Assembly: GCF_002081715.1 (NCBI RefSeq)
Contig: NZ_MUKP01000006.1
Location: 1 to 64,000, forward strand
Origin: Nocardia donostiensis
GTDB lineage: Bacteria; Actinomycetota; Actinomycetes; Mycobacteriales; Mycobacteriaceae
DNA length: 64,000 nucleotides
Reading direction: 5' to 3'
Of this stretch, positions 25,552 to 34,198 are shown in pieces. The notes below the pieces were generated by a model, which was not told the origin of the DNA, made no database searches, and worked only from the letters and a program-made list of their open reading frames with translations. Numbering within the stretch: position 1 is the first letter of the stretch; every line of letters starts with the position of its first letter. A program made the translations under genes and the position numbers.

Positions 25552-26711
25552 GTGATGGAGGCTGCGCAGTGTGAGTTGGAGCGGATGCGGAGGTCGTCCG
25601 GCGAGTGGGAGGAGCTGCGTTATGAGCGTGCCACAGGCGCCGACGGCCATGACTGCGATCGGAACGCGGTGCGGCGCGCAAAGGCGTTGTGGGCGTTGCA
25701 ATACGACCGCAAGACCGACGACCTCCCGCTGATTCGATGGTTGGCCGAGCAGGAGGCGCGGTGCCGCCACGAGGCGCCGTTCCAGGGGCTGAGCGAGGAG
25801 ACCGAGCTGGCCGGTTTCCTGCTCGCCGAGCATCGACAGGTGGAGGATGTGTGGCTGCACTGGGAGATCAAGCGGGCCAACTTCGACACCTGGTGTGGCT
25901 ACGACCTCGAGTACCTGTTCGCTGCAGGAGTGCGGGCCACGATTGCCTTTGTGCGCGACAGTGGGCATGCCGACCAGGACTCTGTGCTCGAGCTTCTGCT
26001 CGACGGGGAGGGTCGGTCGTGCGTATCCGAGGAGGGCTTGGCGGAGTGGTCGCAGCGCCAGCGGTCGCGCTTCCCCACCGATCCAGCCGACGAGGACCCG
26101 CTGACGTGGGTCGAGCGCGCCAAACTGGCAGGCGACCGTGAACTGGCGCTCAGGGAGCTAGCCCGGTGGGCGGCCGGCCGTCAGCGGGACAAGGCCACCT
26201 TGGCCCAGCTCCGCTACCAGTTGGCTGACCTGGAGGCCTACGCCGAAGCGGCTCGAGTGCAGCGCGAGAGCCTGGTGTACGCCGACACCCCTTGGGACTC
26301 GGCGTCGGCTTGGCAGACCCTGGCCGGATTGGAACGCCGAGCCGGCGACCACCATGCCGCCTGGGAGGCGCTACGCGAGTGTCGCCGAGCTCTCGATGGC
26401 GTATCCGGGTGGACGGAGGTGGGCTGGGTCGTATGTATGTGGGGGAACTGTTCCAGCTGGTCTGCTCCGCAGAGAATGAGTTGGCCGAGACGGTGTTCGC
26501 CGAGGCGGACCGTCAGGCGCGCGATGTGCCCGGTTTGCCTCTGGTGGTGTTGCGGATCGCTGCCGACGCGGCCGACAAAGTCGGCGACCAGACCAGAATG
26601 GAGCACTATCGGAAGCTCCGCGATACCGAGCAACGCCGCATCGACGCCGACATGGCCAGGCTCACCCCTGATACCTCGACACATCCCGAACCCGACCAGC
26701 ATTCCACATGA
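25552..26711 (+). pseudogene. TPR-like helical repeat protein, frameshifted
   Basis: From ATG 25552 a protein-like, Trp- and Glu-rich helical sequence runs to about residue 290 (LALRELARWAAGRQRDKATL; AWQTLAGLERRAGDHHAAWE). It then loses coding character at about 26425, after GVSGWTEVG. The next frame takes over with MYVGELFQLVCSAENELAET and LVVLRIAADAADKVGDQTRM and ends at 26711. One missing base near 26425 would rejoin them into a protein of about 385 aa. The A/W/L helix periodicity suggests tetratricopeptide-like repeats. The function is unknown. This is either a real frameshift or a sequencing error. Confidence 0.6.
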
Positions 26712-26796
26712 GCGGACAATTGTTCGTCTGCGTCTGTCGGCTCAGGTGTGCTGGTCGGTGGAACACTTGAATCCCGCCCCTGGCCGGTGGCATTCG

Positions 26797-26885
26797 CCGC
26801 GGTCAGCCTGCTGGCATCTCGCGCGGCATACGGCTGACATCCAATAACATTTCCGCAGGTCAGTGTGCTGGCATTTTCGTGCGGC
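26797..26885. repeat. Pair of imperfect 31-33-bp direct repeats
   Basis: Copies at 26797-26827 and 26853-26885 share the pattern CCGC-GGTCAG-TGCTGGCAT-CG-GCGGC with a few differences. A looser third match (GGCTCAGGTGTGCTGG) lies near 26740. They fill much of the gap between the frameshifted gene and cbrC. They could be the end of a small mobile or extragenic repeat element. Confidence 0.5.
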
Positions 26886-26988
26886 CTCTTAATACTGCAA
26901 CAGCACCTTCCTGTATGGCGAGGAGGCCAGTTTTCTCCACCTACGTCCCCATGTCGGCCCGACTGATCGTCGGCCTTGGAGGGCGTGG

Positions 26989-27513
26989 TTATGTGCAGTC
27001 TGCGTAGGCCAGGTACCGCACGCAGTGGCGACAGCGGAACAGATAGGCCGTGGGCTGCCCCTCGGCGTCCAGTGCGGAGAGGAAGGTTTCACCGAAGTCT
27101 GCTTCGAGGAGCTGCTGGGCATCTGGATAAGACTTCAGTTCGCGGGCTCCGGCACGCCCGAGGAAGACGGCTGCGTCGCCGCAGTGAGTCAGCCAACGTT
27201 CCTGCTGCCAACCGGCAAAACCAGGGGTGCGCTGCTCGACAGCGATCACAACATCCGTAGGAACCGAACCGTCGATCTCAGTGAATTGCGCCTCGTATCG
27301 TTCGGCAGCGCTACCGTCGGCGATGCACCACGGGCAAAGGGCATGGTGCAAATCGGCCACGGCGTATACCGGGCCGGTATACACGTATCCGCGGGACTGT
27401 CCGCAACACGCACACATCGTGTCCGAAGGAACCACCGAGCCCGTAGCCACTGGGTCGGGATGATAGAGGAACTCGGGCAGAGATGGTGAGGTGGCAGGGT
27501 CGGGGGCGTTCAT
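26989..27513 (-). CDS. cbrC: CbrC-family (UPF0167) protein
   Basis: A 174-aa protein of the CbrC/UPF0167 family. The diagnostic features are FLYHPDPVATGSV, the Cys pairs of CACCGQSRGYVYTGPVYA and ALCPWCIADGSAA, TPGFAGWQQERWLTHCGDAA and a C-terminal CRHCVRYL. The Cys pairs probably bind zinc. E. coli CbrC is part of the CreBC regulon and affects colicin E2 tolerance, but the molecular role is unknown. ATG 27513 has a GAGG just upstream. ATG 27525 in the same frame is an alternative. It stands alone between decayed stretches. Confidence 0.85.
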   Translation of the reverse strand: MNAPDPATSPSLPEFLYHPDPVATGSVVPSDTMCACCGQSRGYVYTGPVYAVADLHHALCPWCIADGSAAERYEAQFTEIDGSVPTDVVIAVEQRTPGFAGWQQERWLTHCGDAAVFLGRAGARELKSYPDAQQLLEADFGETFLSALDAEGQPTAYLFRCRHCVRYLAYADCT

Positions 27514-27807
27514 GGACCTCACCATGCCCTACAGCGGGTGAATGTGTCGACAACGCCGGCATCTGCGGAAACCGTGCAGCTCAGGCGAGGAGATGTGCGC
27601 GCCGCGATAGTGCGACAACCGGGCCTGGTGTTGGCTGCCGGCGTATCGAACGGTCCTGGTGAGGGTGAATGAGCCGATGGCGTACAGCGGTCTTGGTTCA
27701 GCGGAGCAGTGGCAGCGAGCCGATGAGCTTGTTGACTTGCGCCGCCGAGGATCTGTTGGGCGCCGATGGTTTCTCCGGCCAACAACGCAGCCCATACCAG
27801 CCTGGCC
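27514..27807. other. No recognisable gene
   Basis: About 290 bases between cbrC and the maleylpyruvate-isomerase-like gene. Minus-strand frames are open, but they carry no family match and no ribosome binding site. They may represent the lost natural C terminus of the upstream gene, whose last 20 residues look unlike its family. Confidence 0.35.
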
Positions 27808-28467
27808 TCAACGCCCACCTTGCGAGCCTGCAGAGTGAAGACCTGCACCGGCCCGCGCTGGCCCTCCACGTCGCAATAAGGTGAGTACACAGGCGAAGAC
27901 ATCCGCGTCATCGGCTACTCCGGGCCAGGTGTCGGTGAGCACCGGGCCAACGACAGGCGGTGTCTGTGTTGTCCTCAGAACAGTTGTCCACAGAACCCGC
28001 CGGATGACCCCGGGAGCCGGCTGATAGGGCAAGCCCAGCGCCTGAGCTATATCCCAGGTATGAATGACCGTGTTGCGAATTTGCTCCTCGTACAGCCTCG
28101 CAACATCGACATCTGCCCCAACTGCCGCCACTCGGCAGCGCCGACTCGTATCGGTCACGGAAGCGAACGCGTTCTCCATGAGGCGGGCGGTCCATCGATA
28201 GCCCACTTCGAGCCCGGCGCTGCCGTGGTACCGGCGGTCGAGCGCCCCAAGAGAGGTCGGGTCCATGGGGTCGACCTGCCGTCCGCGTGGGTCCACCTCG
28301 CCTGTGATGGCTGTGGCGACACTGACGTTCTGGTCGACGAGGTGCAGGTACAGATCACCCACGTCCCGGGCGGAGCACGGCACCGGGCAACCGAGGTCGC
28401 CCAAGGTGACCTCGGACAGGAACGACGCCAGGTCTTCGGTCAGGGTGTGCAGTAGCAATACATCCAC
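27808..28467 (-). CDS. Mycothiol-dependent maleylpyruvate isomerase-like (DinB-fold) protein
   Basis: A 219-aa protein of the actinobacterial TIGR03086/maleylpyruvate-isomerase family (DinB-like four-helix bundle). The N-terminal TEDLASFLSEVTLGDLGCP and RDVGDLYLHLVDQ, with the His typical of the metal site, and TVIHTWDIAQALGLPYQP with ADVFACVLTLL near the end are family landmarks. These proteins often use mycothiol or act in unknown transfers. GTG 28467 has GCGAGGA upstream. The final residues (GGPARAGAGLHSAG) are atypical, so the 3' end may have been replaced. It is divergent from marR with a palindrome between them. Confidence 0.7.
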   Translation of the reverse strand: MDVLLLHTLTEDLASFLSEVTLGDLGCPVPCSARDVGDLYLHLVDQNVSVATAITGEVDPRGRQVDPMDPTSLGALDRRYHGSAGLEVGYRWTARLMENAFASVTDTSRRCRVAAVGADVDVARLYEEQIRNTVIHTWDIAQALGLPYQPAPGVIRRVLWTTVLRTTQTPPVVGPVLTDTWPGVADDADVFACVLTLLRRGGPARAGAGLHSAGSQGGR

Positions 28468-28591
28468 TGCGTGTCCTCGCTTCCAATTTCGCTGGTCTCC
28501 GCATCCCGATCGAGACCGAGGGGATTTCAAAGATTCCGGGGACCGTTCTAGGGTCGGGACTGAACGCGCCGGGTACAGCCGCGCCAGATCC

Positions 28592-28605
28592 TCTACCACG
28601 GTAGA
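28592..28605. promoter_or_regulatory. Putative MarR operator
   Basis: TCTACC-AC-GGTAGA is a perfect 6-2-6 palindrome in the gap between the divergent isomerase-like gene and marR, 20 bases before the marR start and overlapping a TATATA box (28607-28612). Its position fits autoregulation by the adjacent MarR protein. Confidence 0.5.
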
Positions 28606-28625
28606 CTATATACGGAAGGGTGTCC

Positions 28626-29069
28626 ATGTCCGAGAAGGCTGAGGCGGGGGACGAGCAGGACCTGGGTGCGCTGATGGCTCGCGTGTTACCGCGGCTTGCG
28701 GCGCTGGAGGAACCGATCCTGCGCGAGGCCGGGTTATCGATGTGGGAGTACACGATCGTGACCGAGTTGGCATCGGCAGACGTCGTGTCCCAGGTCGAGC
28801 TGTCGCGCCGCACCCGCCGCGACCCCACTCGATTGGGCAAGAATCTCGACGATCTCACCGCGCGCAAGCTCGTCGCTCGCGCACGTGCGAGTGATCAACG
28901 TCAGCGCACTGTCCGGTTGACCAGTAGTGGGCACACTCTCTACATGAAGGTCAAGAAGCGCGTCAGGGCGGTGGAGGACGATTTCCTCCACTCGACCCTG
29001 TCCGAGAGAGAAGCAGCTAGCTTCAGGCACCTGCTCGCTCGGCTTGCAGCACTCGATATCGGTCGGTGA
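28626..29069 (+). CDS. MarR-family transcriptional regulator
   Basis: A 147-aa winged-helix MarR protein. LSMWEYTIVTELASADVVSQ leads into the recognition region VELSRRTRRDPTRLGKNLDD and LTARKLVARARASDQRQRTV, followed by the dimerising helices. ATG 28626 has GGAAGG six bases upstream; GTG 28620 is less likely. The divergent isomerase-like gene and the palindrome at 28592-28605 suggest that it controls that gene and itself in response to a small molecule. Confidence 0.85.
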   Translation: MSEKAEAGDEQDLGALMARVLPRLAALEEPILREAGLSMWEYTIVTELASADVVSQVELSRRTRRDPTRLGKNLDDLTARKLVARARASDQRQRTVRLTSSGHTLYMKVKKRVRAVEDDFLHSTLSEREAASFRHLLARLAALDIGR

Positions 29070-29133
29070 ATTCTCACCCTGTCGAAGGAACGCAGTGCTG
29101 AAGCGATGACGCCGCGCTCAGCTCGATCGGGAT

Positions 29134-29874
29134 TCAGCGCTTCAACAACCGGTACACGATGAACATCGGCACTCCCGCCACTGCAGCGAGTTCATCAGGC
29201 CACCGCTCGAGCGCCTCGGCGCTGGGTTGCGGCTCGCCGATCCGATCGACAACGAATCCGGCGTCGGCGAATGCCGCGACTACCGCCGACAGGGGCCGGC
29301 GCCAGAAGTGTTGGGTGACTTCGACTCCGTTCTTGGTCCAGGTGTCGCTCACCAGTTCGGTAGCGAAGTAGCCACCGTTCTGATCGGGCAACGGCGGACC
29401 GAACGGATGATCCAGGGAGAGCACGAGCCAGCCGCCCGGACGTAGCGCGTCGGCGAACGACCGCAGCGGAACAGCCCAGTCGTGAACGTAGTGCAGAGCA
29501 AGCGAGCAGGTGATCCCGTCGAAGGATCCGGCTTCGAGCGGAAGGGGCTCGGCCAGATCGGCCACCATGAACCGACCACGCCCGGCGCAGCGGTGTTTCG
29601 CTTCCTCGACCATTCTCGGACTGATGTCGATTCCAGTCACCTCGGCGCCGGCATCGAGAAACCATTCGCATTGCGCACCGGAACCACAGCCGGCATCGAG
29701 TACCACAGCTCCGTCCAGTGAAGCCGGCACCAGCTCGCGCAGCGCGGGTCTTTCCAGTTCTCCGTTGAAGGGCCCCTCGTCGGTCGACGCGGACCATACC
29801 GGCGCCAATCGGTCATACGCCTCCCTGGTCTTGCGAGCGTGTTCTGCTGGGTTGGATGACAGATCCAAAGACAT
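29134..29874 (-). CDS. Class I SAM-dependent methyltransferase
   Basis: A 246-aa Rossmann-fold methyltransferase. Motif I is AVVLDAGCGSGAQCEWFLDA, followed by the acidic loop VTGIDISPRMVEEA, motif II DLAEPLPLEAGSFDGITCSL and the post-strand ALRPGGWLVLSLDHPF. It belongs to the UbiE/Methyltransf_11 group. The C-terminal part (VEVTQHFWRRPLSAVVAAF, then DRIGEPQPS) is typical of small-molecule methylases. No neighbour points to a substrate. Start ATG 29874. Confidence 0.85.
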   Translation of the reverse strand: MSLDLSSNPAEHARKTREAYDRLAPVWSASTDEGPFNGELERPALRELVPASLDGAVVLDAGCGSGAQCEWFLDAGAEVTGIDISPRMVEEAKHRCAGRGRFMVADLAEPLPLEAGSFDGITCSLALHYVHDWAVPLRSFADALRPGGWLVLSLDHPFGPPLPDQNGGYFATELVSDTWTKNGVEVTQHFWRRPLSAVVAAFADAGFVVDRIGEPQPSAEALERWPDELAAVAGVPMFIVYRLLKR

Positions 29875-30044
29875 GACGAAAAACCTTACTGTTCACGCCC
29901 GCAACGAGCGAAAATCCGCCGCTGCGAGGCGATCTGAGCTGACATAGCAACAACAGAGCGCCCTGCCACAAACCCCAGATGCAGGAAGGCGCCAGTCGCG
30001 CACCTCGGACCACCGATTCGCCGAGCGGCCGTTCATTCCTCGCA

Positions 30045-30836
30045 TCACCGCGCCATGATGATGATCTCGGTACCTTGCGACAGGACGGCTGTCGCGGTGA
30101 GCCCGAACAAGGCCCGGAAGGTGTCACTGAAATGGCTTGCGGAGGCAAACCCGGCGTCAGCGGCCGCAGCGGTCAGATCCCCGCCCTCGGCGACGGCGGC
30201 CCCGACATACAAAAGTCGGGCCCACAACCGGTAGCGGCGATAGCTGGTCCCGGCCTGAGCTGTGAACAGGTGCAGGAACCGGGACTCCGACAATCCGGCC
30301 ACCGCGGCGGCGACGGTCGCGGCGGGCGCTCGCCCGGGATCGGCGAGAAGCGTTTCCATCGTCCGCCGTATCCGATGGTCGATGGGGGTAAAAGCATTGC
30401 CGCCGAGAACGATTCGGCGGATTTCGGCGGGATCGGGGCGACCCGGGCCGGACAGATAGCTGAGCAGCTCCGCCGTGGCGCGGTGGTCGGCGGGTGCCGA
30501 TGTCGATCGATCCCGCATCCTGCCGCGTACGCTTTCGATACAGCCGCTCTGCGCATCCAGGTAGAAGAACAGCATGCGCCCCGTGCCTTCGATCCGGTGC
30601 GGTGTCCGCGCCGGTATCAACACGCTGCGTAGTCGCCGAACAGATCCACCCGACATCGTGATGGTGAACGCGGTATCGATACCGAAGGCCAAAGTATGGA
30701 CCGCGGCCGAATGAGTATCGAGGTGGAATGATGGACCGAAATAGGCGACCTGCCCCGGCCACAGCCACACCACACGGCGCTGTACGGCGGCTGTTCCGGT
30801 TGTTGTTGTCATGGCTTGGCTGGCCGTTGTTGTCAT
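30045..30836 (-). CDS. AraC-family transcriptional regulator
   Basis: About 263 aa. The N-terminal half is a cupin-like sensor (VVWLWPGQVAYFGPSF, RSVLIPARTPHRIEG). The C-terminal half has two helix-turn-helices, AATVAAAVAGLSESRFLHLF and DLTAAAADAGFASASHFSDT, with the AraC signature FRALFG. Starts at 30836 and 30809 are both possible; the region between them repeats TGACAACAAC. It is the last gene of a four-gene operon and follows the DUF4345-like gene by 16 bases, so it may regulate its own operon. Confidence 0.8.
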   Translation of the reverse strand: MTTTASQAMTTTTGTAAVQRRVVWLWPGQVAYFGPSFHLDTHSAAVHTLAFGIDTAFTITMSGGSVRRLRSVLIPARTPHRIEGTGRMLFFYLDAQSGCIESVRGRMRDRSTSAPADHRATAELLSYLSGPGRPDPAEIRRIVLGGNAFTPIDHRIRRTMETLLADPGRAPAATVAAAVAGLSESRFLHLFTAQAGTSYRRYRLWARLLYVGAAVAEGGDLTAAAADAGFASASHFSDTFRALFGLTATAVLSQGTEIIIMAR

Positions 30837-30852
30837 GATCGTGTGACCCCGC

Positions 30853-31218
30853 TCAGGCCACTGCGAAGACAACAGCCGCCCCTACTGCCTCGACCAGGCA
30901 GTAGAACCAGATCGGGTAGAATGCTGTCGGACTATCCCACAACCGGGATAGCACGCGCCCGCCCGCCATACCGGCCAACGCCACGCCCACTGTCAGCGCC
31001 GCGCCACTGTGCATCGCCCCGTCGCCGACGGCCGACCAGACCAGCACCATTGCCATCGCCAGCCCGAAACCACCGTAGACCGCCCGGATCTCGTATCGGC
31101 TCACCGGTGTGGCCACCGTCAGCCGGAACGGTCCAGCCAGCAGAGCGGGAGCAGCAAGCGCATAGAGCCCCATCCCGCCGAAGAACAAGGCCACCAAGGC
31201 CAGAATGACCGTCCTCAT
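30853..31218 (-). CDS. Small membrane protein, DUF4345-like
   Basis: A 121-aa protein with four predicted transmembrane helices. It opens MRTVILALVALFFGGMGLYA and has SRYEIRAVYGGFGLAMAMVL, where the Arg-x-x-Tyr-Gly-Gly pattern is typical of DUF4345 proteins. Its ATG overlaps the preceding stop (ATGA), so it is translationally coupled. The function is unknown. Its partners are another small membrane protein and an AraC regulator. Confidence 0.7.
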   Translation of the reverse strand: MRTVILALVALFFGGMGLYALAAPALLAGPFRLTVATPVSRYEIRAVYGGFGLAMAMVLVWSAVGDGAMHSGAALTVGVALAGMAGGRVLSRLWDSPTAFYPIWFYCLVEAVGAAVVFAVA

Positions 31219-31607
31219 CCGACATCACCGTCTCTCCGCTTCCAGAATGCGACCGCTGAACCGGCCAGCAAGATCAACCCGACTGCATCCACCTTCGCCA
31301 CGCGTAGCAACGCCGGTCCCACCGGCTGTTCGAATGGAACCAGCACAAGGAACCCGGCCATGCTCACCGCATTGACAGTGATGGCGGCGGTTCGCAACCG
31401 CGGACGGAACACAGCCAGCAACAAACCCGCACCCAGGATCGCGAACAGCATTCCCCGGTGACGCAATAGGAGCCGCAGATCCCCCTCGGCAGGTTCGAGC
31501 CCATACACGGCGCACGCCCGGTCGACAGAGAAGACGGCGACGGTCGGCAACAGGTTCACTACCGCAGCGCCGACCAGCAACAGCCGACCCCAGCAGCGTC
31601 TTCGCAT
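31215..31607 (-). CDS. Small four-helix membrane protein
   Basis: A 130-aa protein. ATG 31607 is preceded by GAGGAGAA, a strong ribosome binding site, so the longer open frame to 31634 is not used. It has four hydrophobic segments: WGRLLLVGAAVVNLLPTVAV, MLFAILGAGLLLAVF, ITVNAVSMAGFLVLVPF and VGLILLAGSAVAFW. I cannot name the family with confidence. It is the first gene of the operon with the DUF4345-like and AraC genes. The 277 bases upstream to the GlxA-like gene hold nothing recognisable. Confidence 0.65.
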   Translation of the reverse strand: MRRRCWGRLLLVGAAVVNLLPTVAVFSVDRACAVYGLEPAEGDLRLLLRHRGMLFAILGAGLLLAVFRPRLRTAAITVNAVSMAGFLVLVPFEQPVGPALLRVAKVDAVGLILLAGSAVAFWKRRDGDVG

Positions 31608-31884
31608 GGTTCTCCTCGATGTCGAAGTCACCAACGATCCTCCCCCGGCGGGTCAGCAGTTCGCTTCCGAAAACCTGCTGTCCTCGCCCGCCGACCACAG
31701 CGGTCATCGCCCGCTCTCCATCCCTGGCGGCAGATTCGGACCGCGTGCTCTGCGGCATGAGCGATCAATCCACCAGGTCAGGAGCTGACCGGCCGGCCCA
31801 TACGGGGCAGCTTCGAGTTTCGCCATGATCGAACGACTTCCGATTGCACGCCCGAAGCCGCTCCGTTGCCCTCAGTACAGTGGT

Positions 31885-32904
31885 TCAGACGAGCGGGGCT
31901 GTTGCCGTCCAGCTCGGCGGCCGACCAGCGGCCTTGTGCCCTTGTTCGAGCCGAGTGCCATGCCCCAGGCCCTGTTCTTGCTGGAATGCGGCGCGGTAGG
32001 CGGTCGGTGTGGTGCCGACATGTCGGGCGAAGTGATGCCGCATGGTTTCGATCGATCCGAATCCTGATGTCCGGGCTATGCGTTCCACCGGAAGGTCGGT
32101 GGTCTCGAGTAGTTCTCTCGCACGTTGCAGTCGGCGGTGGACCAGCCATTGTGCCGGTGTCGTACCTGTGTAGGCGCGGAACCGCCGCGTCAGGGTGCGG
32201 GTGCTCATCGAGGTCTGCGCTGCGATATCGGAGAGGGTTAACGGCGTATCGAGGTTGTCTTGCATCCACTGCAGAATCGGCCCCAGGGCATCAGTGTCGT
32301 CGATGGGTTCATAGCGTTCGATGAATTGGGCTTGGCCGCCTGCCCGTTGCGGCGGCATCACGATCATCCGTGCGGTGTCAGCCGCCACAGCTGCGCCCTG
32401 GTCACGTCGCACCATGTGTAGACACAGGTCGAGTCCCGCCGCGACACCGGCTGACGTCAGTACCTTTCCATCGTCGACGAACAAGATCGACGGATTCACT
32501 GTGACGGCCGGGTATTCGGCGGCCAGGCGATCGGCGAGAACCCAGTGGGTCGTTGCTGTGCGGCCGTCCAGCACACCCGCGGCAGCCAAAAGGAACGCCC
32601 CTGTGCAGATCGAGGCAACCCGTGCGCCACGTTCTGCAGCCTGCCGCACCACTCGTACGGCCCGCGGGGGCAACGGCTGGTCGGGGTCGACGCCGGGGAC
32701 GATCACCGTATCGGCGTCACGAGCGTCGTCCAGGCCGTATTGCGCGGAGATTCGGAAGATCTGCTGTCCGGCGGCGGTCGCGGTCACACGTCGTTCGGCG
32801 CAGACGCGGACCTCGTATCCGGGTGCGGTGGAAAAGACCTGACACGGGATGCTCAGGTCGAAACCCACGACTCCGTCAATGGCCAGCACGGCGACACGAT
32901 GCAT
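31885..32904 (-). CDS. GlxA-type regulator: DJ-1/PfpI domain plus AraC helix-turn-helix
   Basis: A 339-aa protein. Residues 1-170 are a DJ-1/PfpI (class I glutamine-amidotransferase-like) domain with GARVASICTGAFLLAAAGVL, where the Cys sits at the nucleophile elbow. Residues 210-310 are an AraC DNA-binding domain (LTLSDIAAQTSMSTRTLTRR; VERIARTSGFGSIETMRHHF). The tail is Ala/Gly-rich. Such GlxA-like proteins activate catabolic genes. It is divergent, 99 bases apart, from a DJ-1/PfpI enzyme gene that it may control. Confidence 0.85.
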   Translation of the reverse strand: MHRVAVLAIDGVVGFDLSIPCQVFSTAPGYEVRVCAERRVTATAAGQQIFRISAQYGLDDARDADTVIVPGVDPDQPLPPRAVRVVRQAAERGARVASICTGAFLLAAAGVLDGRTATTHWVLADRLAAEYPAVTVNPSILFVDDGKVLTSAGVAAGLDLCLHMVRRDQGAAVAADTARMIVMPPQRAGGQAQFIERYEPIDDTDALGPILQWMQDNLDTPLTLSDIAAQTSMSTRTLTRRFRAYTGTTPAQWLVHRRLQRARELLETTDLPVERIARTSGFGSIETMRHHFARHVGTTPTAYRAAFQQEQGLGHGTRLEQGHKAAGRPPSWTATAPLV

Positions 32905-33003
32905 GGCCAGATCTTAAGTAAGGCTGTCATTCGAGCCACTGTTCGCCGGCGTCGGTTGTCGAAATACTCGGTTCGCCCACAACATTTTTCGGAGGAGCCG
33001 AAC

Positions 33004-33672
33004 ATGCTTCACGTACACACGGTGCTCTACGACGGCGTGGAGGACCAGGACTTCGTCGGCCCGGTGACGGTCCTCGGTCTGATGGATGACGTTCGGCTGA
33101 CCTACGTTACGGTCGACGGTCCCGGGGTCGTCACTACCTTCTCGGGCCTCGAGGTCACTGTGCGCTCCCCCTGGGCACCGGAGTCGGCCGACCTCCTCAT
33201 GGTCCCCGGCGGAGGCTACGGCAGCGAATCCGCAGTGGACGCGCAAGTTCGCCGGGGAGCGCTGCCCCAGGCGCTGGCCGCGGCCCGGCGCCCCGGGTTG
33301 ACCATCACAGCGACCTGCACCGGAACGCTGCTGCTGTCCGCGGCCGGCATCACGACCGGACGCCCGTGCACCACGCATCACATCGCGCACGAAGACCTCC
33401 GACACCAAGGCGCAACTGTCGTCACCGCCCGAGTCGTCGACGATGGTGACCTGGTGACCTCCGGGGGTGTCACAGCAGGGATCGATCTAGGGCTGTGGCT
33501 GGTCGATCGGTTCTTCGGCAGTGCAGCAGCTCTGTTCGCCGAAGAGGTTCTCGAATACGAGCGCCGGGGCACGATCTGGCGTTCCGCAGAGCGGAACGAC
33601 CACAGCAACGGCGCCATCGACGCTACGACGGCCAGACCCGAGCCGATTACGTGCCGACCGCACCGCCGGTGA
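33004..33672 (+). CDS. DJ-1/PfpI family protein (isonitrile-hydratase-like)
   Basis: A 222-aa cytoplasmic DJ-1/PfpI protein. The N-terminal strand is VHTVLYDGVEDQDFVGPVTV, the glycine-rich VPGGGYGSE follows, and the nucleophile elbow is TATCTGTLLLSAAGITTGR, then the His region PCTTHHIAHEDL. The subfamily includes isonitrile hydratases and putative stress chaperones. GGAGGAG precedes ATG 33004. It is divergent from the GlxA-like regulator and is followed 29 bases later by a monooxygenase gene, likely the same operon. The lipoprotein at 34199-34930 is a paralogue. Confidence 0.8.
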   Translation: MLHVHTVLYDGVEDQDFVGPVTVLGLMDDVRLTYVTVDGPGVVTTFSGLEVTVRSPWAPESADLLMVPGGGYGSESAVDAQVRRGALPQALAAARRPGLTITATCTGTLLLSAAGITTGRPCTTHHIAHEDLRHQGATVVTARVVDDGDLVTSGGVTAGIDLGLWLVDRFFGSAAALFAEEVLEYERRGTIWRSAERNDHSNGAIDATTARPEPITCRPHRR

Positions 33673-33701
33673 CATCACAACCTGGAAAGGAACAACCACC
33701 C

Positions 33702-34010
33702 ATGACCGATCGTGGTGTCACGTTCATCGACGTCATCGAGATCCCCGCCGAGTGGATCGACGAATTCGTCGAACAATGGCGCGCTCGCGCCGAGCTCATG
33801 CGCGCAGCACCAGGTTTCCGGGATGTTCGCCTCCACCGTGCTCTGCTGCCCGATGCACGCTTCCAGTTGGTCAACGTCGCGCACTGGGACAGCGCCGAAG
33901 CGTGTGAGGCAGCCGGAATGAACCCGACCGTCGTGTCCTCTGTCGACGAGGCCCGAAAAGCGGCAACCGCCCACCCCGGGCTCTACGAGGTAGTCGCGGA
34001 ATACCTCTGA
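33702..34010 (+). CDS. Antibiotic biosynthesis monooxygenase (ABM) domain protein
   Basis: A 102-aa single ABM domain. It shows VTFIDVIEIPAEWIDEFVEQ, MRAAPGFRDVRLHRALLPDA and FQLVNVAHWDSAEACEAAG, the ferredoxin-like fold of cofactor-independent monooxygenases and heme-degrading relatives. GGAAAGGA precedes ATG 33702. It lies in line between two DJ-1/PfpI genes and probably shares their transcript. The substrate is unknown. Confidence 0.8.
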   Translation: MTDRGVTFIDVIEIPAEWIDEFVEQWRARAELMRAAPGFRDVRLHRALLPDARFQLVNVAHWDSAEACEAAGMNPTVVSSVDEARKAATAHPGLYEVVAEYL

Positions 34011-34198
34011 CGGGCCTACGACGTCCCACACGACATGAACCATCGAGCCCTCGGCTGTGTCGCCGATACCGTGCGAGACCGCGACACCGGTTTCGAGCCG
34101 TGTCTGTGCGCTTCACCGCTTCGCGGCGGGCATGACCGAACGCGCCACACGCCACGCGGCAAACCCATCGAGGGCGAGTAAGAAGCGAGGGAGCAGAG

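Noticed and set aside
26740..26890. CRISPR array
   Set aside because: There are only two to three degenerate copies with unequal spacing and no cas genes.
30809..30840. Tandem TGACAACAAC at the araC start as an operator
   Set aside because: It encodes the repeated MTTTT start region. A simple duplication in the coding start is as likely, so no site was called.
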